Positions 39,245-48,491 of a stretch of 64,000 bases of DNA are shown here, piece after piece. Made by a program: the position numbers and the translations under genes. This stretch comes from Curtobacterium sp. Leaf261 (GTDB lineage: Bacteria > Actinomycetota > Actinomycetes > Actinomycetales > Microbacteriaceae). Below the pieces are notes generated by a model, which was not told where the DNA came from, did no database searches, and saw only the letters and a program-made list of their open reading frames with translations. How positions within the stretch are numbered: the stretch's first letter is position 1; each line of letters starts with the position of its first letter. The stretch spans positions 870-64,869 of the forward strand of contig NZ_LMMJ01000007.1 of assembly GCF_001422205.1 (NCBI RefSeq), read 5' to 3'.

Positions 39245-39792
39245 TCGATCACCTCGAGACGTGTTCGGAGCCGAGCGAGACTTCGACGGATGTGGCTCTT
39301 CACGGTGCCGAGCGGCAGACCCGTGCGGTCGGCGATCTCGGTGTGCGTCAGCTCGCCGTAGAACGCGAGTCGCATGATGTTCCGGGGCACCTCGTCGAGC
39401 CGGTCGACCTCCTCCGCGACGAGCACCCGCTCGGCGACGTCGACGGCGTCGTCCGCCCTCGTCTCCCGCGTGACCTGCTCGGCCGCGACCGCGTGCTCGA
39501 GGCGGGACAGCCGCGTCCGCGATGCCCACGTGTCGGCGATGCAGTTCCGGGCGATGCCGACGAGCCAGGCGCCGAGCGGTCCCCGCGCCAGGTCGAACGT
39601 CGACCGACTCCGCCATGCGCGCACGAAGACCTTCTGCGTGACGTCCTCCGCCTCGGCGACGTCGGCCAGTGCCCGGAGCGCGAGGGAGTGGACGAGCGGC
39701 GACCACCGCTCGTAGGCGGCCGCGAGCGCGCGCTCGTCCCCGGCGCGGAACGCGTCGGAGATCGCACTGTCCTCTGGGGTGGTCGCGGTCAC
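39241..39792 (-). CDS. ECF sigma factor (SigK-like)
   Basis: 183 residues. Region 2 is LALRALADVAEAEDVTQKVF with VRAWRSRSTFD; region 4 helix-turn-helix is YGELTHTEIADRTGLPLGTV then KSHIRRSLARLRTRL. The start GTG 39792 has GGAAGG upstream; GTG 39891, overlapping the sortase stop, would add 33 residues of disordered sequence and is an alternative. It directs RNA polymerase to unknown promoters and is paired with the downstream anti-sigma gene. Confidence 0.92.
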   Translation of the reverse strand: MTATTPEDSAISDAFRAGDERALAAAYERWSPLVHSLALRALADVAEAEDVTQKVFVRAWRSRSTFDLARGPLGAWLVGIARNCIADTWASRTRLSRLEHAVAAEQVTRETRADDAVDVAERVLVAEEVDRLDEVPRNIMRLAFYGELTHTEIADRTGLPLGTVKSHIRRSLARLRTRLEVIE

Positions 39793-39887
39793 GTCGTCGT
39801 GATGCCTTCCGGGCGCCTGATCGTCGGAGCCCGCCGGGCGGCGGGCACGGACGGGCCGATCGTCAGATGGTACGGGGTCGGCGTTGC

Positions 39888-40535
39888 TCACGGGACCGCC
39901 GGGGTCGCGGTCACGACCAGGTTGCTCTCGTAGTGGTGCGTCGACGTGTCGAACACCCCGCCGCACGTGACGAGCACGAGCCGTCGGGGTCCGGTGCTGT
40001 CGAAGACGGATCCCCAGGGGACGGACGTCTTGGCGAGCATCTGGACCGAGTCGACGACGTAGTCGGAGACGTCCCCGTCGGCGTCGGTCACCGAGACGGC
40101 CGTCCCGTCGGGCACGTCGATGAGGTGCGCGAACGGTCCGATCCCGTAGCCGACGGCGTCGACGTGCGCGGCGATCACCGTCGAGCCCGTCGCCGAGGCC
40201 GGTGTCGGCCCGAACCGGTACCAGCCCGCCGTCGCCGGGTCGTCCGGGAGCGTCATGGCCCCCGTCGGGTCGACGCCCTCCGGATGGACGGGGACGTCGA
40301 CCCCCGCCCAGTCGACCGTGAGTCTGGTCGGCGGAGCGGGGGGCGCCGCGGTGGGCGGGAGTGCGGCGCCCTGGACCGGGACGGCGGTGGAGAACGCCGA
40401 CGGGACCGGCGTGGGTGCGGCCGTCAGGTCGGACGCGTGTCCGTCGGGGACCCGATCCACCGACGAACACGCGGTCAGCAGGGCCAGGGCGACGACGACG
40501 GACGAGGTCGCCGTCACCGCGGCCCGGACCGACAT
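39888..40535 (-). CDS. Class F-like sortase
   Basis: 215 residues. N-terminal lipobox-like ALLTAC followed by a Pro/Thr/Ala linker and the sortase barrel: VIAAHVDAVGYGIGPFAHL (catalytic His) and LVLVTCGGVFD (catalytic Cys). The position usually holding the catalytic Arg (HYRDN-type segment) reads HHYESNLVV, with Glu instead. It lies two bases after the DUF4397 gene, whose C-terminal membrane anchor makes it a plausible partner. Class F sortases are poorly characterised housekeeping-like enzymes of actinobacteria. Confidence 0.88.
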   Translation of the reverse strand: MSVRAAVTATSSVVVALALLTACSSVDRVPDGHASDLTAAPTPVPSAFSTAVPVQGAALPPTAAPPAPPTRLTVDWAGVDVPVHPEGVDPTGAMTLPDDPATAGWYRFGPTPASATGSTVIAAHVDAVGYGIGPFAHLIDVPDGTAVSVTDADGDVSDYVVDSVQMLAKTSVPWGSVFDSTGPRRLVLVTCGGVFDTSTHHYESNLVVTATPAVP

Positions 40536-40537
40536 GC

Positions 40538-41398
40538 TCAGCGCTGCCCGTCCTGGCGACGGACGGCGGTGACCGGCCGCCGAAGACGGGTCGTCACGAT
40601 CGCCGTCCCCGCGAGCAGGACGACCAGCGCACCGGCGCCCGCGATCCAGCCGGTGTCCGTCGGTCGGTTCGTGGCGACGAGCCCCGCGTTCCCCGCCGGG
40701 ACCCCGTTCGGGTCACCGCCGAGTCCGGTGATCGACTGCGTGGCGAGGGCCAGGTTCTTGTCGGCCAGACTGCCCCATGCGTAGACGATCGTGTCGGCAC
40801 CGGCTGCCACGGTCACGTCCGCCGGACCGATCACCGGAGCGGTGGTCCCGGTCGCTGCGACCGTCGCCGACACCGTGCCGGCGGCGAGCGTCAGGGACTG
40901 CTCGGCGGGGTTCGACAGGTTCGAGACGACGGCCTTGCCGCCCGCGAGGACGTCCACCGCGGGGGCCGCGGCGACGTGTCGGACGATGAGCCGACCCTGG
41001 CCGGCCGGGACCGCCGAGGTGTCGTTCGTGAACAGGGTGGCGGTCGGCGAGCCGTCCGCCTTGTCGTGCGCGACCGCCGTGGAGTTCGCGCCGGCGTCGA
41101 GCGTGACGTCGACCGGGCCGATGACGGGCTTGGAGTCGTCGGTGGCGTCGCCGGCGGTGATCGCGAGGGTGTGGGCGCCGGCCGGGACCGTCATCGGGCC
41201 GGCGAGCGTCCCCGGGGTGAAGTCGTCGATCGCGCGCTTGCCGTCGAGGTAGACGTCGACGGTGAGCGACGGGACGGCATGCAGGACCGAGAGTGTCGCG
41301 TCACCGGTCGCCGCGGACGCCGCCGTGGCGGGCATGGCTCCGGCGAGTGCTGCGAGGAGTGCGCCGGCGCTCAGGCCGGCGGCGAGTGTCTTCCGCAA
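40538..41398 (-). CDS. Exported DUF4397 domain protein with C-terminal membrane anchor
   Basis: 286 residues. Start TTG 41398 has an excellent ribosome site (AGGAGG, seven bases upstream), giving a normal signal peptide RKTLAAGLSAGALLAALAGA ending ATA-A. Two DUF4397 repeats follow (ATLSVLHAVPSLTVDVYLDG; RLIVRHVAAAPAVDVLAGGK). The end is a membrane helix (WIAGAGALVVLLAGTAIV) with basic tail, without a clear LPxTG. First gene of the operon with sortase, sigma and anti-sigma factors, so a surface component of that signalling unit. Confidence 0.9.
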   Translation of the reverse strand: MRKTLAAGLSAGALLAALAGAMPATAASAATGDATLSVLHAVPSLTVDVYLDGKRAIDDFTPGTLAGPMTVPAGAHTLAITAGDATDDSKPVIGPVDVTLDAGANSTAVAHDKADGSPTATLFTNDTSAVPAGQGRLIVRHVAAAPAVDVLAGGKAVVSNLSNPAEQSLTLAAGTVSATVAATGTTAPVIGPADVTVAAGADTIVYAWGSLADKNLALATQSITGLGGDPNGVPAGNAGLVATNRPTDTGWIAGAGALVVLLAGTAIVTTRLRRPVTAVRRQDGQR

Positions 41399-41589
41399 GG
41401 TGTGCCTCCTGGGTGGTCCTGTCGGACCGTTCGGGTGCGACCGGCGTCGTCGACGGTCACCTGCACTACCGACGGAGGCGCCCGACCGGATGCACCCGGA
41501 CCGAGATCGTGCGGGACACGTCACCGCCGCCGGGACGGCGGGATCCGCACGGACGGACGGGAGGCACGGCTGGCGTCCGCGACGCCGGC

Positions 41590-43479
41590 TCAGCCCTCCG
41601 TGTGGCCGAGGTCCGCGATCCGGCGGAACTCGACGTCACGACCGACCGCGGCGTGCTGCTCGAACACGACGACGTCGTTCGACCCCGAGCGGAGCACCGG
41701 CGACGGCACGAAGAGGGTGTGCTGCGGACCTCGCGACCAGTACCGGCCGAGGCAGAAGCCGTTCACCCAGGCGACGCCCTTGCCGAACCCGTCGAGCGCG
41801 AGGTGCAGGTCGCGCGCCTCGTCGAGTTCGAGCACGCCGCGAACGACGGCCGGTCCGGCGATCGGCATCGCCGTGGCAGTCACAGAGGCAGAGGCAGGGG
41901 CAGGGGCAGGCCGATCGGGCACAGCGTCGACGACCGGCTGCAGGTCGACCGGTGTGACGCTCCAGCGTCCGACGTGGACGCCGTCGAGCCGCACCGGGCC
42001 GATGAGGCCCTTCGCCTCCCCGATCCGCGGCCCGTAGTCGACACGCCCCTGGTCCTCCACGAGCACGTCGAGGACCCCGTCGCGGACGGGCGGCAGGACG
42101 ATCGCACGGTCGTGGTCCTCCCGTTCCAGGACCCCGACCGCGCGGCCGTCCAGGAACACCTGCGCGCGGTCGCGGACCTCGTCGACCGTGAGCACCGCGC
42201 CGTCCGGGACGTCGATCCCGGTCCGGTACAGCATGAAGCCCTCGGAGACACCGAGTGCGTCCATCGTCGGGACCTCGTCGTGGGCGGACCACGACGCGAG
42301 CTCGGGCAGCAGGGCCGCGAGCAGTCGGTCGTCCCCCATGTGGACGTGAGCGATCGTGGCGGGCGTGCCCCGGGCCTCCAGGCCGTCGGCGCCGGATGGT
42401 GACGCGGGTGCGGGCGCGGACGCTGGTGCGGGTGCTGGCTCTGGCGCTGGCGCTGGCGCAGCCAGCTCCAGGGGAAGGTCGGGCACGGGCTCGTACCGCG
42501 CGATCACCGAGCGGAACGCGTGGAACTTCGCGGTCGGCAGTCCCGCCTCGTCGAGCGGGGCGTCGTAGTCGTAGCTCGTCGTGATCGGCCGGTACACGCC
42601 CTTGTCGTTCGCGCCGTTCGTGAAGCCGAAGTTCGTGCCGCCGTGGAACATGTAGACGTTCACCGAGGCCCCGGCTGCGAGCAGGGTGTCGAGTTCCGCG
42701 GCACTCTCCTCGGCGGACGTCGTGTGGTGGTGCTCGCCCCAGCTGTCGAACCAACCGTCCCAGAACTCCGAGCACATGAGCGGTCCCGTCGGCTGCGCGA
42801 CCCGGAGCCGTGCGAGCCGTTCGGTGACCCGCGAGCCGAACGACCCGGTGCGGTGGAGCTCCGGCAGGGACCCGTCCTCGAGCATCGTGCCGAGCGGCTG
42901 GTCGACGCTCGTGAACGGGACTGTGAGCCCGATCGCCCGGTGCATGTCGAGGAGCTTCCGCAGGTACGTGGCGTCTGAGCCGTACGCGCCGTACTCGTTC
43001 TCGACCTGCACCAGCACGATCGGTCCGCCCGCGTCGATCTGCCGCGGCACGAGGATCGGCGCGAGCGCATCGAGGTACCGGGACACCGCGGCGAGGTACT
43101 GCGGTTCGTCCCGGCGGACACCGACCGGAGCGCCCGCGCCGTCATCCGCGGCGAACAGCCACGAGGGCAGTCCGCCGTTCGCCCACTCGGCGCAGATGTA
43201 CGGCCCGGGGCGGACGATGGCGTGCATCCCCTCGGCCGCGACGAGGTCGAGGAAGTGGCCGAGGTCGAGTCCGCCGTCGAACGTGAACGACCCCGGTCGG
43301 GTCTCGTGGGCGTTCCACGCGACGTACGTCTCGATGGTGTTGAGCCCCATCAGCCGCGCCTTGTGGATCCGGTCCGCCCAGAGCCCCGGGTGCACGCGGA
43401 AGTAGTGCAGGGCTCCGGACACGATCCGGTGCGGCGCACCGTCGAGCAGGAAGTCGTCGCTGCCGATCTCGAAACGCAT
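41590..43479 (-). CDS. GH35 beta-galactosidase
   Basis: 629 residues. The N-terminal TIM barrel is classic GH35: SGALHYFRVHPGLWADRIHK, GLNTIETYVAWNAHE, IVRPGPYICAEWANGGLPSW, acid/base Glu in VLVQVENEYGAYG and nucleophile Glu in MCSEFWDGWFDSWG. C-terminal jelly-roll domains follow after an Ala/Pro repeat linker (about 343-362). No signal peptide, so it probably acts in the cytosol on imported beta-galactosides. It starts 32 bases after the dehydrogenase gene on the same strand. Confidence 0.96.
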   Translation of the reverse strand: MRFEIGSDDFLLDGAPHRIVSGALHYFRVHPGLWADRIHKARLMGLNTIETYVAWNAHETRPGSFTFDGGLDLGHFLDLVAAEGMHAIVRPGPYICAEWANGGLPSWLFAADDGAGAPVGVRRDEPQYLAAVSRYLDALAPILVPRQIDAGGPIVLVQVENEYGAYGSDATYLRKLLDMHRAIGLTVPFTSVDQPLGTMLEDGSLPELHRTGSFGSRVTERLARLRVAQPTGPLMCSEFWDGWFDSWGEHHHTTSAEESAAELDTLLAAGASVNVYMFHGGTNFGFTNGANDKGVYRPITTSYDYDAPLDEAGLPTAKFHAFRSVIARYEPVPDLPLELAAPAPAPEPAPAPASAPAPASPSGADGLEARGTPATIAHVHMGDDRLLAALLPELASWSAHDEVPTMDALGVSEGFMLYRTGIDVPDGAVLTVDEVRDRAQVFLDGRAVGVLEREDHDRAIVLPPVRDGVLDVLVEDQGRVDYGPRIGEAKGLIGPVRLDGVHVGRWSVTPVDLQPVVDAVPDRPAPAPASASVTATAMPIAGPAVVRGVLELDEARDLHLALDGFGKGVAWVNGFCLGRYWSRGPQHTLFVPSPVLRSGSNDVVVFEQHAAVGRDVEFRRIADLGHTEG

Positions 43480-43511
43480 GCGGATCCTTCTCGTGGGAGT
43501 GGTGGTGTCGA

Positions 43512-44369
43512 TCAGTACCGGTAGAAGCCCTCGCCGGTCGCGATGCCGAGCTTGCCCTGGTCGATGTAGTGCTCCTTGAGGTACGCCGCGAACGCCTGCG
43601 ACCCCGGGTCGGATGCCGACGCCGCGATCTCGTACGGGGTCCGGAGGCCGATGATGTCGAAGATCTGGAAGGGTCCGAGCGGCGCGCCGGTGCCGATCCG
43701 CCAGGTCTTGTCGACGGTCTCGGGGTCCGCGTACCCGCCGATGAGCAGCTCCGACGCCGCGTTCAGGAGCGGGACGAGGAGCGAGTTCAGCACGTAGCCG
43801 GCCTTCTCCTTCTTGAGCTCGATCGGCACCATGCCGGTCCCCGTGGCGAACTCGACGACCGCCTGGACCACCTCGGGGTCGGTGTCCGCCGTGCCCATGA
43901 CCTCGGCGGTGTTCTGCCGCCAGACGTGGTTCGCGTAGTGGAGCGCGAGGAACCGGTCGGGGCGCCCGGTGAAGTCCTTGAGGTCGCTCGGCAGGAGCGT
44001 CGACGAGTTCGTCGCGAAGATCGTGCGCTCAGGTGCGGCGTCGGCGAGCGCGGTGTACACCTCGCGCTTCAGCTCGAGGCACTCCGGCACGGCCTCGATC
44101 ACGAGGTCGGCGTCCGCGACGGCAGCGGCGAGGTCGGCGGAGTAGGAGAGCGACGCGAGGGCGGCCGGTGCACCACCCTCGATCCCGCCGGTGACCTGCT
44201 CGTGCGCGTAGACGTCGGCGAGTCCGGCGAACCGCTCGCGTGCCGCGTCGAGGACCTCGTCGCTGATGTCGTAGGCGGTGACGGCGTAGCCGTGGAACGC
44301 GGTCTGGAACGCGATCTGCGATCCGAGCACCCCGGTTCCGAGGACGGTGACGTTCCTGATGGTGTGCAT
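43512..44369 (-). CDS. 3-hydroxyacyl-CoA dehydrogenase (3-hydroxybutyryl type)
   Basis: 285 residues. NAD-binding GxGxxG in VTVLGTGVLGSQIA, catalytic His region FLALHYANHVWRQNTAEVMG, and VLNSLLVPLLNAASELL as in short fatty-acid or butyrate pathway enzymes. The preferred start ATG 44369 has CAGGAGCGTC upstream. It follows the TetR gene by 47 bases and may be read with it. It oxidises 3-hydroxyacyl-CoA or runs in reverse; the pathway partners are not in the window. Confidence 0.94.
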   Translation of the reverse strand: MHTIRNVTVLGTGVLGSQIAFQTAFHGYAVTAYDISDEVLDAARERFAGLADVYAHEQVTGGIEGGAPAALASLSYSADLAAAVADADLVIEAVPECLELKREVYTALADAAPERTIFATNSSTLLPSDLKDFTGRPDRFLALHYANHVWRQNTAEVMGTADTDPEVVQAVVEFATGTGMVPIELKKEKAGYVLNSLLVPLLNAASELLIGGYADPETVDKTWRIGTGAPLGPFQIFDIIGLRTPYEIAASASDPGSQAFAAYLKEHYIDQGKLGIATGEGFYRY

Positions 44370-44416
44370 GACGCTCCTGTCGATCGATGTGTGGGTTGGT
44401 TGACGGTCAGCGGCGA

Positions 44417-45058
44417 TCAGCCGACGTCCGCGGCGTAGATCGCGCGGAGCCAGATGGTCGTCAGGACGTCGAGCGCGTGGTCGAGCTCGATCGCCGGCGA
44501 CTCCCCGGTGAAGGCGGCACTGAGCACGCGTTCGTTCATGAGGTTGAGCGCGACGGCCAGCTCGTTCGCGTCGATGCCGTCCGGTGCGGCACCGCGGGCA
44601 CGTTCCGCGCGGATGACCTCGGTCGCGTAGTCCGACCAGGTCCGCATCGACGCCGACCAGAGCGTCAGCACCTCGGCGTTCCGGAGTCGAGCGGTCGCGG
44701 TCGCGGCGGCCACCCCGCGATGCGTCGTGAAGACGTCGACGAACACCCCGATCGACCGACGCCATGCGCGCGCCGGATCCTCCGCGAAGTCCCGCGGGAG
44801 CGCGGCCACCCGGTGGCGGATCTCGGTGATCACCCGGTCGAGGAGCGCGAGCAGGACGTCGTCCTTGGACGAGAAGTAGAAATAGAACGTCGGCCGCGAG
44901 ATCCCGGCTCCCACAGCGAGCTCCTCGATCGAGACGTCGTCGAACCCCCGGGCGTCGAGCAGTCGCTCGGCGGTCTCGAGGATCGCCTCCTGCCGGTCTT
45001 CCCCGGTCGGCCGCGACACGCGTCGGCCACGGTTCGCGGCCCGTGCTGTGTCGTCCAT
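44417..45058 (-). CDS. TetR regulator divergent from the Baeyer-Villiger monooxygenase (EthR-like position)
   Basis: 213 residues. DNA-binding domain at about 20-70: RQEAILETAERLLDARGFDD, SIEELAVGAGISRPTFYFYF. The C-terminal ligand domain has the WSDYA-type helix of EthR/AlkX relatives. ATG 45058 lies six bases after TACGAT (45065-45070), apparently leaderless. An inverted repeat fills its promoter spacer and another covers the -35 of the divergent gene. It is likely a repressor of both, as EthR is of ethA in mycobacteria. Confidence 0.93.
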   Translation of the reverse strand: MDDTARAANRGRRVSRPTGEDRQEAILETAERLLDARGFDDVSIEELAVGAGISRPTFYFYFSSKDDVLLALLDRVITEIRHRVAALPRDFAEDPARAWRRSIGVFVDVFTTHRGVAAATATARLRNAEVLTLWSASMRTWSDYATEVIRAERARGAAPDGIDANELAVALNLMNERVLSAAFTGESPAIELDHALDVLTTIWLRAIYAADVG

Positions 45059-45064
45059 GCCGTC

Positions 45065-45139
45065 ATCGTATCGACAGACCGTCGATGAGATCAACAGTGT
45101 GTCGACTTACTCGACAGCGTGTCGAACGAGGCGTACGGT
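45065..45139. promoter_or_regulatory. Divergent promoters with two TetR-type operators
   Basis: Minus strand: TTGATC (45089-45094), 18-base spacer, TACGAT (45065-45070). Plus strand: TCGACA (45111-45116), 17-base spacer, TACGGT (45134-45139). Inverted repeat TCGAC-AGACC-GTCGA (45071-45085) fills the minus-strand spacer; TGTCGA-CTTAC-TCGACA (45100-45116) covers the plus-strand -35. One repressor could block both genes. Confidence 0.75.
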
Positions 45140-45146
45140 GCTGACC

Positions 45147-47540
45147 ATGACGGAACACGTGGACGTGCTCATCGTGGGTGGCGGGATGAGCGGGATCGGT
45201 GCGGCGGCGAGGATCACCAGGGAGCGACCGCGGGCGACCTTCGCGGTCCTCGAGTCACGCTCGGCGATCGGTGGCACGTGGGACCTGTTCCGGTACCCGG
45301 GCGTCCGGTCCGACTCGGACATGTACACGCTCGGCTACTCGTTCCGCCCGTGGACCGATGGCAAGGCCATCGCGGACGGCGCCGCCATCCGCGACTACAT
45401 CCGGGACACCGCCCGCGACGAGGGGCTCGAACCGCACATCCGCCTGAACCACCGCGCGGTGTCGGCGGAGTGGTCGAGTGCGACGGCGCGCTGGACGGTC
45501 ACGGTCGCCAGGACCCCCGTCGACGGCGGCGAGCACCGGGCGGACACCCCGACCGCCGACACGACGACGATCACGTGCTCCTTCCTGTCGGTGTGCTCCG
45601 GCTACTACCGCTACGACGAGGGCTTCTCCCCGGCGATCCCCGGCGCGGACGACTTCGCCGGCCGGATCGTGCACCCGCAGCACTGGCCGGCCGACCTCGA
45701 CTGGACCGACCAGCGCGTCGTCGTCGTCGGCAGCGGGGCCACGGCCGTGACCCTGGTGCCCTCGCTCGCGAAGGACGCCGCCCACGTCACGATGCTCCAG
45801 CGGTCCCCCACGTACATCGCACCCGTGCCGGCTCGGGACCACCTCGCCGATCGGCTCCGGGGTCGGCTGCCGGAGCAGCTCGCCTACGACGTCGTCCGTG
45901 CGAAGAACATCGTTTCGTCGATGATCACCTACCAGACGGCGCGACGGCGTCCGCAGACCATGAAGGCGATCCTCCGCCGGGCCGCCGTCAGCAAGCTGCC
46001 CGCCGACTTCGACGTCGACACGCACCTCTCGCCGAACTACGAGCCATGGGACCAGCGCCTCTGCGCGATCCCGAACGGCGACCTGTTCCGCAGCATCTCG
46101 GCCGGGGACGCGGACATCGTGACCGACCGCATCGCGAGGATCACCGCGACGGGGATCGACCTGGCCTCCGGCGACCACCTGCCGGCCGACGTCATCGTGA
46201 CGGCCACCGGCCTCAACCTCCTGATGATGGGCGGCATGCGCCTGGTGGTGGACGGCACGGACGTGAACGTGTCCGAGCGGCTCACCTACAAGGGGATGAT
46301 GCTCGAGGGTGTCCCGAACTTCGCGCTGACGATCGGCTACACGAACGCGTCGTGGACGCTCAAGGCCGACCTGGTCGCCGGGTACGTGTGCCGGGTGCTC
46401 GAGCACATGGACCGGCACGGCTACCAGACCGTCGTCCCCGAACCGCCGCGGAGCGTCCGACACGGCGACACCGCGCCGCTCATCGACCTGCGCGCCGGCT
46501 ACGTGCTGCGGAACCTCGGTGACCTGCCGCGTCAGGGTGCGAGGACCCCCTGGCGGCTGCACCAGAACTACCTGCGCGACTTCCGGCTGCTCCGGGTCGG
46601 ACGCCTCACCGACGACGTCCGCTTCGGGCACCGCACGGCACCGGACCCGCTCGCACTCCCGGGAACGGGCTTCGTGACGGTGGACGGCACGCGGATCCGG
46701 TACCGGCGGACGGGCAGCGGCAGCCCGGTGCTCCTGCTCCACGGCATCGGCCAGAGCCTCGAGGACTGGACCGAGCAGCACGAGCGGCTCGGCGAGCGCC
46801 ACGAGGTGCTCAGCCTCGACCTCCCCGGCTTCGCGTTCTCGGCCAGGCGCCCGGGCCGTGCCTCACTCGCGCGACTGGCGGCGATCCTCCCGGCCGTGCT
46901 CGACGCGCTCGGCGTGACCGGACCCGTCCCGGTGATCGGCAACTCGCTCGGTGGCGCGGTCGCCATGCGCTTCGCGGTCGACCACCCGGACCGGGTCGGT
47001 GCACTCGTCCTCGTCGACAGCGCCGGGTTCGGGTCCGAGGTGACGCTCGCCCTCCGCCTCCTCGCGATCCGACCGATCGCCGGCCGTCTGCTCCGGCCGT
47101 CGCTCCGCACATCGGGGCGGACGGTCCGCGCGCTGTTCTCCGACCGGCGGATGGTGAGCGACGACCGGGTCGCGCGCGCGTTCGCCCTGGCGAGACGGCG
47201 CCCGCACGCGGCGACGCTCGCCGAGCTGGCCGAGGAGCTCGGTACCTTCCGCGGCGTCCGGGCCGCCTGGCGGGACGAACTCCTGCCCGCCGTGCAAGCG
47301 CTCGACCTGCCGACGCTCGTGCTCTGGGGTGACGACGACCAGATCCTGCCGGTCTCCCACCTCGCCGCCGCGACGGACGCGTTCCCGGCAGCCGCGTCGC
47401 ACGTGTTCCCGGGGACCGGACACATGCCGCAGATCGAACGTCCGGACGAGTTCGCCGAGCGGACACTGGCGTTCCTCGACGCAACACAGGGTCGCATCCG
47501 CCGAAACCCTGGACAAAGCGGGCAGCGACTGGTTCATTGA
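45147..47540 (+). CDS. Baeyer-Villiger monooxygenase fused to an alpha/beta-hydrolase
   Basis: 797 residues. Residues 1 to about 500 are a class I FAD/NADPH monooxygenase: GGGMSGIGAAARI (FAD), GGTWDLFRYPG, the Baeyer-Villiger fingerprint FAGRIVHPQHWP, VVVGSGATAV (NADPH) and VIVTATG. Residues about 508-785 are a complete alpha/beta-hydrolase: VLLLHGIGQSLEDW, nucleophile in GNSLGGAVAM (about Ser600), Asp in LWGDDDQILP and His in GTGHMPQIERP. Such a chain could turn a ketone into an ester and then hydrolyse it. ATG 45147 follows TACGGT by seven bases. Controlled by the divergent TetR. Confidence 0.93.
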   Translation: MTEHVDVLIVGGGMSGIGAAARITRERPRATFAVLESRSAIGGTWDLFRYPGVRSDSDMYTLGYSFRPWTDGKAIADGAAIRDYIRDTARDEGLEPHIRLNHRAVSAEWSSATARWTVTVARTPVDGGEHRADTPTADTTTITCSFLSVCSGYYRYDEGFSPAIPGADDFAGRIVHPQHWPADLDWTDQRVVVVGSGATAVTLVPSLAKDAAHVTMLQRSPTYIAPVPARDHLADRLRGRLPEQLAYDVVRAKNIVSSMITYQTARRRPQTMKAILRRAAVSKLPADFDVDTHLSPNYEPWDQRLCAIPNGDLFRSISAGDADIVTDRIARITATGIDLASGDHLPADVIVTATGLNLLMMGGMRLVVDGTDVNVSERLTYKGMMLEGVPNFALTIGYTNASWTLKADLVAGYVCRVLEHMDRHGYQTVVPEPPRSVRHGDTAPLIDLRAGYVLRNLGDLPRQGARTPWRLHQNYLRDFRLLRVGRLTDDVRFGHRTAPDPLALPGTGFVTVDGTRIRYRRTGSGSPVLLLHGIGQSLEDWTEQHERLGERHEVLSLDLPGFAFSARRPGRASLARLAAILPAVLDALGVTGPVPVIGNSLGGAVAMRFAVDHPDRVGALVLVDSAGFGSEVTLALRLLAIRPIAGRLLRPSLRTSGRTVRALFSDRRMVSDDRVARAFALARRRPHAATLAELAEELGTFRGVRAAWRDELLPAVQALDLPTLVLWGDDDQILPVSHLAAATDAFPAAASHVFPGTGHMPQIERPDEFAERTLAFLDATQGRIRRNPGQSGQRLVH

Positions 47541-47625
47541 ACCTGACGGGTGATCAGACTCGTCAGATCCGGGCGACGGCGACCGCCCAGTGGGTGCGCC
47601 GAGCCTCCTTCATCAGGGGAGAACC

Positions 47626-48405
47626 ATGGCAAAGAACGACGACCTCCCGGTCAGTGCGTCCACGTCCGAACAGCTCGAACAGGACGCTCCGGACCGTCCA
47701 GGGGTGCAGCTCTACGCGGCCGAGGCGTTCGGAACGTTCCTCCTCGTGTTCGGCGGTCTCGGCACAGCACTCTTCGCCGCTGCGTTCCCGCAGGTCGGCG
47801 TCGGGTTCCTCGGCGTCGCGCTGGCGTTCGGGCTGACGCTCGTCGCGGGGATCAGCGCCGTCGGACACATCTCCGGCGGACACTTCAACCCCGCGGTCAC
47901 GCTGGGGCTCTGGGTCGCCGGTCGCACCGATGCCAAGCACCTCGTCGGCTACTGGGTGTCGCAGATCATCGGTGGCGTCGTCGCGACGAGCATCCTCGCG
48001 GTGATCCTCGCCGGCAAGCCCGGGGCCTTCGCCGCCGCGCACAAGGGCGGGTTCGCGTCGAACGGTTTCGGGGACGCATCCCCCGGCGGGTTCGGGCTCG
48101 GCTCGGTGTTCGTGGCCGAGGTCGTGCTGACCGCGGTGTTCCTCGGCGTCATCCTCTCGGTGACGGCGAAGCCCGAGTACAAGGCCCTCGCCCCCATCGC
48201 GATCGGTCTGACACTGACCCTGATCCACCTCATCTCGATCCCGATCAGCAACACGTCGGTGAACCCGGCCCGCTCGATCGCCGCGGCGATCTACGGCGGC
48301 AGCACGCCGCTCGAGCAGCTCTGGGTGTTCATCGTCGCGCCGCTCGTCGGCGCCGCCATCGCCGGTCTGATCGTCCGCTACTCGACCCGCACCGAGGTGC
48401 GCTGA
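47626..48405 (+). CDS. Aquaporin (MIP family)
   Basis: 259 residues, six membrane helices plus the two half-helices with NPA motifs: GHISGGHFNPAVTLGLW and NTSVNPARSIAAAIYGG. The Arg after the second NPA and the His preceding the first resemble water-selective AqpZ rather than glycerol facilitators, which normally have a D after the second NPA. A 35-residue charged N-terminal extension is present. ATG 47626 has AGGGGA upstream. Ended by an 18-base hairpin. Confidence 0.94.
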   Translation: MAKNDDLPVSASTSEQLEQDAPDRPGVQLYAAEAFGTFLLVFGGLGTALFAAAFPQVGVGFLGVALAFGLTLVAGISAVGHISGGHFNPAVTLGLWVAGRTDAKHLVGYWVSQIIGGVVATSILAVILAGKPGAFAAAHKGGFASNGFGDASPGGFGLGSVFVAEVVLTAVFLGVILSVTAKPEYKALAPIAIGLTLTLIHLISIPISNTSVNPARSIAAAIYGGSTPLEQLWVFIVAPLVGAAIAGLIVRYSTRTEVR

Positions 48406-48406
48406 C

Positions 48407-48452
48407 CCGGACTGGAGGGACGGTGCCAGCTGGGACCGTCCCTCCAGTCCGG
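48407..48452 (+). terminator. Terminator of the aquaporin gene, CTCCAGTCCG family
   Basis: Perfect 18-base inverted repeat CCGGACTGGAGGGACGGT with a ten-base loop, starting one base after the stop codon. Arms contain the recurring motif CGGACTGGAG/CTCCAGTCCG. Confidence 0.92.
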
Positions 48453-48491
48453 TACGCGTCACCACCCACGCAGCCGCCGGTCGGGGGCCGT

